Assembly (NCBI GenBank): GCA_003455655.1 | Contig: DMQP01000162.1 | Span: 1-10,073 of the forward strand | From: Treponema sp. | GTDB lineage: Bacteria > Spirochaetota > Spirochaetia > Treponematales > Treponemataceae | Direction of reading: 5' to 3' | Length of the DNA: 10,073 nt | Shown here: piece after piece, positions 6,393 to 10,073 of the stretch | Numbering within the stretch: position 1 is the stretch's first letter | How the letters are laid out: the number at the start of each line of letters is the position of its first letter | Translations under genes and position numbers: made by a program | Notes under the pieces: model-generated | What the model was told of the DNA's origin: nothing | Databases searched by the model: none | The model's input: the letters and a program-made list of their open reading frames with translations, nothing else

Positions 6393-8303
6393 ATGAAGAC
6401 TTGGTCTTTTGAAACAAATACAACAATTACAGACCCCGATGAATTAATTAGCATCTTCTTTAGAACATACACTGACCGTTTTGACTCAGAAGCAGAAAAA
6501 CGAATTCGTGACGCATGGAATTTTTTAATAAGCAAAACAAAAAATATAACTCGTAAGTGTGGTCTACCTTACTATTTGCATCCCATGAGAGTTGCTTCTG
6601 TTCTTGCTAAAAGTGGTCTTGGTGCAGATTGTGTTGTTGCAGGATTTTTTCATAACATTCTTGATGTTTCGCCCGACTGCCTTCCTGAAATTGAAGCTGC
6701 TTTCGGAAAAGAAATATGTACCGTTATTGAAGGGACTGCAAAAATAACCAGTCTTAAAATAAACAGTTCATCTATGCAAGAGGCAGATTCTATTCGTAAA
6801 ATGCTTTTTGCTATGGTTGATGATATTCGTGTTATTTTAGTTAAACTTGCAGATCGACTTGACCGTATGCGTAATCTTTCTTCAGTAAGCGCAGAAGCGC
6901 AAAAACAAGTTGCTGCAGAAGTTATAGATATTTGGGCTCCTCTTGCTGGTCGTCTTGGTATGAATGATGTCAAAAATGAAATGGAAGATTTGAGCCTAAA
7001 GTATTCAAACCCAGAAGTCTTTTTGCAAATAAAATCTATCGTTTCTCAGAAAAAAAATGAACGGCAAGAATATCTTGATCGAGCGGTAAAGAAAATTTAT
7101 TCAGCTGCAGAAAAAAGTAAAATTACAGTTACTATATCAAGTAGAGCAAAACATTTTTATTCAATTTATCAGAAAATGCGAAAGCGCAATAAAGAAGCAG
7201 GCGAACTGTATGACCTTCTTGCTTTACGAATTATTTGTACGACAGAAACAGAATGTTATACGCTTTTAGGAATTGTTCACGGTTTGTGGAAACCTATGGA
7301 AGGACGTTTCAAAGATTATATTGCAATGCCTAAAGCAAACGGATATCAGTCACTTCACACAACGGTCATTTGTGAAGGTAAACCGCTTGAAATTCAAATT
7401 CGCACAGAACAAATGCATTCTATTGCAGAACACGGTGTTGCTTCTCACTGGCTGTACAAAAAGGGAACAAATCGTGACATGGTCAAAGCAGAAGATTTAA
7501 GTATCATCAATCAACTGCGTGAACTTCGTGACGAACAGTTAAGCAATGAAAGTTTTTTTGCTGAACTTAAAAATGAACTTTTAGGAGATAGAATTTATGT
7601 CTTTACTCCCAAGGGTGATGTAAAAGATCTTCCTGCGGGTTCTTGTGCTATTGACTTTGCCTACAGTATTCACTCTGCGGTTGGAGAAAAAATTGTTGGA
7701 GCTAAGGCTGATGGAAAAATTATTCCTCTTACTGCTCCTCTTAAAAACACTCAGATTGTAGAAGTGCTTACAAATCCACAAGCTCATCCTACACAAGCTC
7801 AGCTTAAAGCAGTTAAGACAGGTAAAGCTCGTCAGAAAATTCATTCTTGGCTTATAGCAAATGATGCAACTTTTATTGATAAAACAGCAGAAGCAAAACG
7901 AGAAGCGGAAATTGTTGCAAATACATTACATTCTCAACATGTTGCTGAACAGCGTGCTCAGGAAGGAAAACCTCGTAAGCAGAAAAAGCCAGAATCTGAA
8001 TACACGGGAAAAATTCGTGTGCAAAATACAAAGAACTTTTTAGTTACCATTGCTCACTGCTGTAATCCAACTCCCGGAGAACCTATTGTTGGTTATGTAA
8101 GTCATAATCGCGGTATTACCGTACATTCTGCATCTTGTCTAACTTTTTTACGAATCCCTAACATTCAGACTCGAAGTGTAGAAGTTTCTTGGGACACAAC
8201 TTCTTCTGTTAAAGATGAAAAAAAACTTGCGTATGAAGCTCAGATAAAAGAAAGGGCAAAAGAAAAAGCAAAGGAAAAAACTCGTTTTAAAAAACAGCGC
8301 TAG
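6393..8303 (+). CDS. relA: RelA/SpoT-family (p)ppGpp synthetase with degenerate hydrolase site and no ACT domain
   Basis: This 636-residue long-RSH stringent-response protein makes (p)ppGpp. Domains in order: an HD hydrolase-like domain (about 50-200); synthetase (about 245-350) with Arg251, Lys253, Ser257, Asp274, Tyr318 and Glu333, all at Rel-Seq positions +10; TGS from residue 398; and a Cys-cluster domain with HCCNP (555-559) and HSASC (578-582). The hydrolase site is eroded: Arg54, His63, His87 and Asp154 remain, but HDxxED has become HNILDV (87-92) and the later Asn is Arg158. Hydrolysis is therefore probably lost. The charged synthetase motif is RFKD (305-308), the RXKD form usual in bifunctional Rel/SpoT rather than EXDD of RelA. 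The usual C-terminal ACT domain is absent, replaced by a Lys-rich tail. It is the last gene of the hydrolase-trhP operon, and its stop shares CTAG with prmC. Confidence 0.88.
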   Translation: MKTWSFETNTTITDPDELISIFFRTYTDRFDSEAEKRIRDAWNFLISKTKNITRKCGLPYYLHPMRVASVLAKSGLGADCVVAGFFHNILDVSPDCLPEIEAAFGKEICTVIEGTAKITSLKINSSSMQEADSIRKMLFAMVDDIRVILVKLADRLDRMRNLSSVSAEAQKQVAAEVIDIWAPLAGRLGMNDVKNEMEDLSLKYSNPEVFLQIKSIVSQKKNERQEYLDRAVKKIYSAAEKSKITVTISSRAKHFYSIYQKMRKRNKEAGELYDLLALRIICTTETECYTLLGIVHGLWKPMEGRFKDYIAMPKANGYQSLHTTVICEGKPLEIQIRTEQMHSIAEHGVASHWLYKKGTNRDMVKAEDLSIINQLRELRDEQLSNESFFAELKNELLGDRIYVFTPKGDVKDLPAGSCAIDFAYSIHSAVGEKIVGAKADGKIIPLTAPLKNTQIVEVLTNPQAHPTQAQLKAVKTGKARQKIHSWLIANDATFIDKTAEAKREAEIVANTLHSQHVAEQRAQEGKPRKQKKPESEYTGKIRVQNTKNFLVTIAHCCNPTPGEPIVGYVSHNRGITVHSASCLTFLRIPNIQTRSVEVSWDTTSSVKDEKKLAYEAQIKERAKEKAKEKTRFKKQR

Positions 8304-9235
8304 ACATTTGTTCCTACCGCACAGCGTAAATCACCAGCGTAATCTTTTACAATGTGGGTTGACTGTAAGCCAGCATCATTCATAAGATATTGTGTCATTT
8401 GAACATTATATTCTCCGGCTTCAACTAAAAGCATGCCTTGTGTATTTAAATGTTCTTTTGCTTGTGGTATAAAATTTCGCATAAGTGCAAGTCCGTCATT
8501 AGTGCGTGAACTTTCTCCACTTAAAGTTACATCTCCGTCAAGCGCAAGAGCTGGTTCTGCTCTTCCGTCTTTTAAAAGTTCTATAACTTCTGCTTTGGGA
8601 ATGTAGGGAGGGTTTGCCATGATTATGTCAAAAGTTCCCGGAACTGAAAAAAACAAATTGCTTTGTACAAGTCGTATATTCTGTCTGTAGTGTTCAGAAA
8701 AAAGTGCATCTCTGTTTTGTCTTGCAATGTTCAAAGCGTCACTGCTTATGTCTACCAGTGTAAGTAAAGGAAATGTTTCTTTTGTAACAAGTTTTGAATC
8801 TAATGCCGAACGAAGAACGCTTAGTCCCACGCATCCACTGCCAGTGCACATATCGCAAAGCGTAAGTGACTGTCGTGGGTGAGCTTTTACTTTTTGCTCT
8901 AGCGCATGCAGTGTTTGTTCTACCAAAACTTCTGTATCTGGTTTTGGAATAAGTACAGCGGGAGTAACAATAAAATCGTAACCAAAAAATTCTTTTGTTC
9001 CTGTTATGTAAGCAACCGGCAGTCCTGTCATGCGTGTCTGAATACAGTTTTCGTATACAGCTTGTTCTTCTTTGGTAAGATTTTCGTCTGCGTGAAAAAG
9101 TAAAAATGTTTTATCTTTTTGGAGAACAAATTGTAAAAGAACATCGGCATCCAGTGCGGGTGAAGAAGAACGAGTAAGGCTTTGGTTTGCCTCTAGAGTC
9201 TTTGTTCCGTACTGGCGTGCCTGAAAAATGGTCAT
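8300..9235 (-). CDS. prmC: Release factor glutamine methyltransferase PrmC (HemK)
   Basis: PrmC N5-methylates the glutamine of the GGQ motif in class-1 release factors, using SAM, and so raises termination efficiency. The 311-residue length is close to the usual 280-ish, with a somewhat long loop around 145-157. Seen in order: an N-terminal helical region; the family IPKPDTEVLVE segment (96-106); SAM motif I around CTGSGCVGLSVL (130-141); the acidic VDIS end of strand 2 (161-164); and the substrate-binding NPPYIP (208-213). The start codon ATG shares its A with the TAA stop of prfA (TAATG), so translation is coupled to that of its substrate, a classic arrangement. The stop lies in the CTAG at 8300-8303, overlapping the convergent relA stop. 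Confidence 0.95.
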   Translation of the reverse strand: MTIFQARQYGTKTLEANQSLTRSSSPALDADVLLQFVLQKDKTFLLFHADENLTKEEQAVYENCIQTRMTGLPVAYITGTKEFFGYDFIVTPAVLIPKPDTEVLVEQTLHALEQKVKAHPRQSLTLCDMCTGSGCVGLSVLRSALDSKLVTKETFPLLTLVDISSDALNIARQNRDALFSEHYRQNIRLVQSNLFFSVPGTFDIIMANPPYIPKAEVIELLKDGRAEPALALDGDVTLSGESSRTNDGLALMRNFIPQAKEHLNTQGMLLVEAGEYNVQMTQYLMNDAGLQSTHIVKDYAGDLRCAVGTNV

Positions 9236-10073
9236 TAGTTTTCGTTGAACTTTTCTTCGTTTGCGTAAACATTCAATGCATCAAGCATCTCATCCATGTT
9301 ACCCATCATAAATCCAGGAAGATTATGAAGTGAAAGATTTATGCGATGATCTGTTACGCGGTCTTGGGGAAAGTTGTATGTGCGGATTTTTTCGCTTCGT
9401 GCTCCAGAACCAACCATGCTCTTTCGCGCATCAGCTCTTTCTGCTTGCTTTTTGCTTTCTTCCAAATCGAACAAACGAGCACGCAACACGCGGAAAGCTT
9501 TTGCTTTATTTTTTATTTGCGATTTTTCATCCTGCTGAATAACAACAATACCTGTGGGAATATGAGTAAGACGAACTGCAGAGTCTGTAGTGTTAACACA
9601 CTGTCCACCAGGACCGCCTGCACGCATTACATCAACGCGAACATCTTCTGGTTTGATGTCAATTTCAGTTTCTTCTGCTTCGGGTAAAACAGCAACGGTT
9701 GCTGTAGAAGTTTGTAAACGTCCCTGTGCTTCGGTAACAGGAACGCGCTGTACACGGTGAACTCCACTTTCCCAACGTAAAGTTCCGTACACAAATTTGC
9801 CACTTATAGAAGTGACTATTTTGTTAAAGCCACCAACTTCTGTCTCTTGGGCTTCCATAGTTTCTGTTTTCCAGCCTTTGCGGTCTGCGAGGTGACAGTA
9901 CATTTCCCACAAATCTCGAACAAAAAGACTTGCTTCATCTCCACCTGCTGCAGAACGAATTTCAAGAATTATATTTTTTTCATCAAGTGGATCCGGGGGA
10001 ATAAGTTTGAGTTTTATCTGATCTTCAAGTTTTGGCTGCTTTTCTTCTAGTTCCTTCAGTTCTTCGCGTGCCA
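9235..10073 (-). CDS. prfA: Peptide chain release factor 1, N-terminal part outside window
   Basis: RF1 decodes UAA and UAG in the ribosomal A site and triggers peptide release. The reading frame is open to the window edge. About 279 C-terminal codons are present, and roughly 80 N-terminal residues lie beyond base 10073. The TTG at 9912 is internal, because conserved RF1 sequence ([15 protein letters not shown]) lies upstream of it. The codon-recognition tripeptide is P-V-T in RVPVTEAQG (codons 9733-9741), the PxT form of RF1 rather than SPF of RF2. The catalytic GGQ is at 9601-9609 in [13 protein letters not shown]; Pro before GGQ and Cys after it differ from the SGAGGQH of E. coli. The helical [23 protein letters not shown] region is intact. 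prmC follows with a one-base overlap. Confidence 0.95.
   Translation of the reverse strand, partial: AREELKELEEKQPKLEDQIKLKLIPPDPLDEKNIILEIRSAAGGDEASLFVRDLWEMYCHLADRKGWKTETMEAQETEVGGFNKIVTSISGKFVYGTLRWESGVHRVQRVPVTEAQGRLQTSTATVAVLPEAEETEIDIKPEDVRVDVMRAGGPGGQCVNTTDSAVRLTHIPTGIVVIQQDEKSQIKNKAKAFRVLRARLFDLEESKKQAERADARKSMVGSGARSEKIRTYNFPQDRVTDHRINLSLHNLPGFMMGNMDEMLDALNVYANEEKFNEN

Noticed and set aside
9912..9914. TTG at 9912 as the start of prfA
   Set aside because: Conserved RF1 sequence continues in frame upstream to the window edge, so the gene simply runs out of the window.
9330..10050. Plus-strand open frames opposite prfA
   Set aside because: They are shadows of a conserved gene, low-complexity and Cys/Phe-rich, with no ribosome binding sites or family resemblance.
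1..10073. Mobile elements, CRISPR arrays, tRNA or rRNA genes, and toxin-antitoxin or defence systems
   Set aside because: I saw no transposase, integrase, regularly spaced repeats, tRNA cloverleaf or defence-family motif on either strand. The region reads as compact core chromosome.

Overview
This 10,073-base window is a compact, roughly 40% G+C bacterial chromosome segment. It carries ten protein genes, almost no intergenic DNA, and no mobile elements, RNA genes or CRISPR. The mix of housekeeping genes, the PilZ protein and the codon and base composition suggest a treponeme-like spirochaete. This is an inference from protein flavour and gene set; no marker here proves it.

Layout. (1) Bases 1-1498, plus strand: the 3' part of a fabF-type ketoacyl-ACP synthase, then a fabZ-type hydroxyacyl-ACP dehydratase. 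These are the condensation and dehydration steps of fatty-acid elongation. (2) Bases 1499-1579: an 81-base gap with a strong sigma-70 promoter whose predicted +1 is the A of the next start codon. (3) Bases 1580-2940, plus: a PilZ-domain protein followed 2 bases later by an RlmM-like 2'-O-ribose rRNA methyltransferase. (4) Bases 2941-3861, minus: metA, with the Glu111 that predicts acetyl-CoA use (homoserine O-acetyltransferase). (5) Bases 3862-3907: a 46-base divergent promoter region with two overlapping extended -10 promoters, both predicted to give leaderless or nearly leaderless mRNAs. (6) Bases 3908-8303, plus: an apparent three-gene operon of an alpha/beta-hydrolase-fold protein that has lost all three catalytic residues, a TrhP/YegQ-like U32 protein (tRNA U34 hydroxylation), and a RelA/SpoT homologue. 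The last has an intact (p)ppGpp synthetase, a broken hydrolase site and no ACT domain. (7) Bases 8300-10073, minus: prmC and the 3' part of prfA, joined by a TAATG overlap. PrmC methylates the GGQ glutamine of release factor 1.

Functionally, much of the window concerns translation and its control: rRNA methylation, tRNA wobble modification, the stringent response and termination. The fatty-acid pair and methionine entry step are the exceptions. The most unusual points are the catalytically dead hydrolase heading the trhP-relA operon, the RSH protein with a bifunctional-type RXKD motif but an eroded HD site, and the three predicted leaderless promoters. Two convergent gene pairs abut or overlap, one of them sharing a CTAG palindrome that supplies both stop codons.
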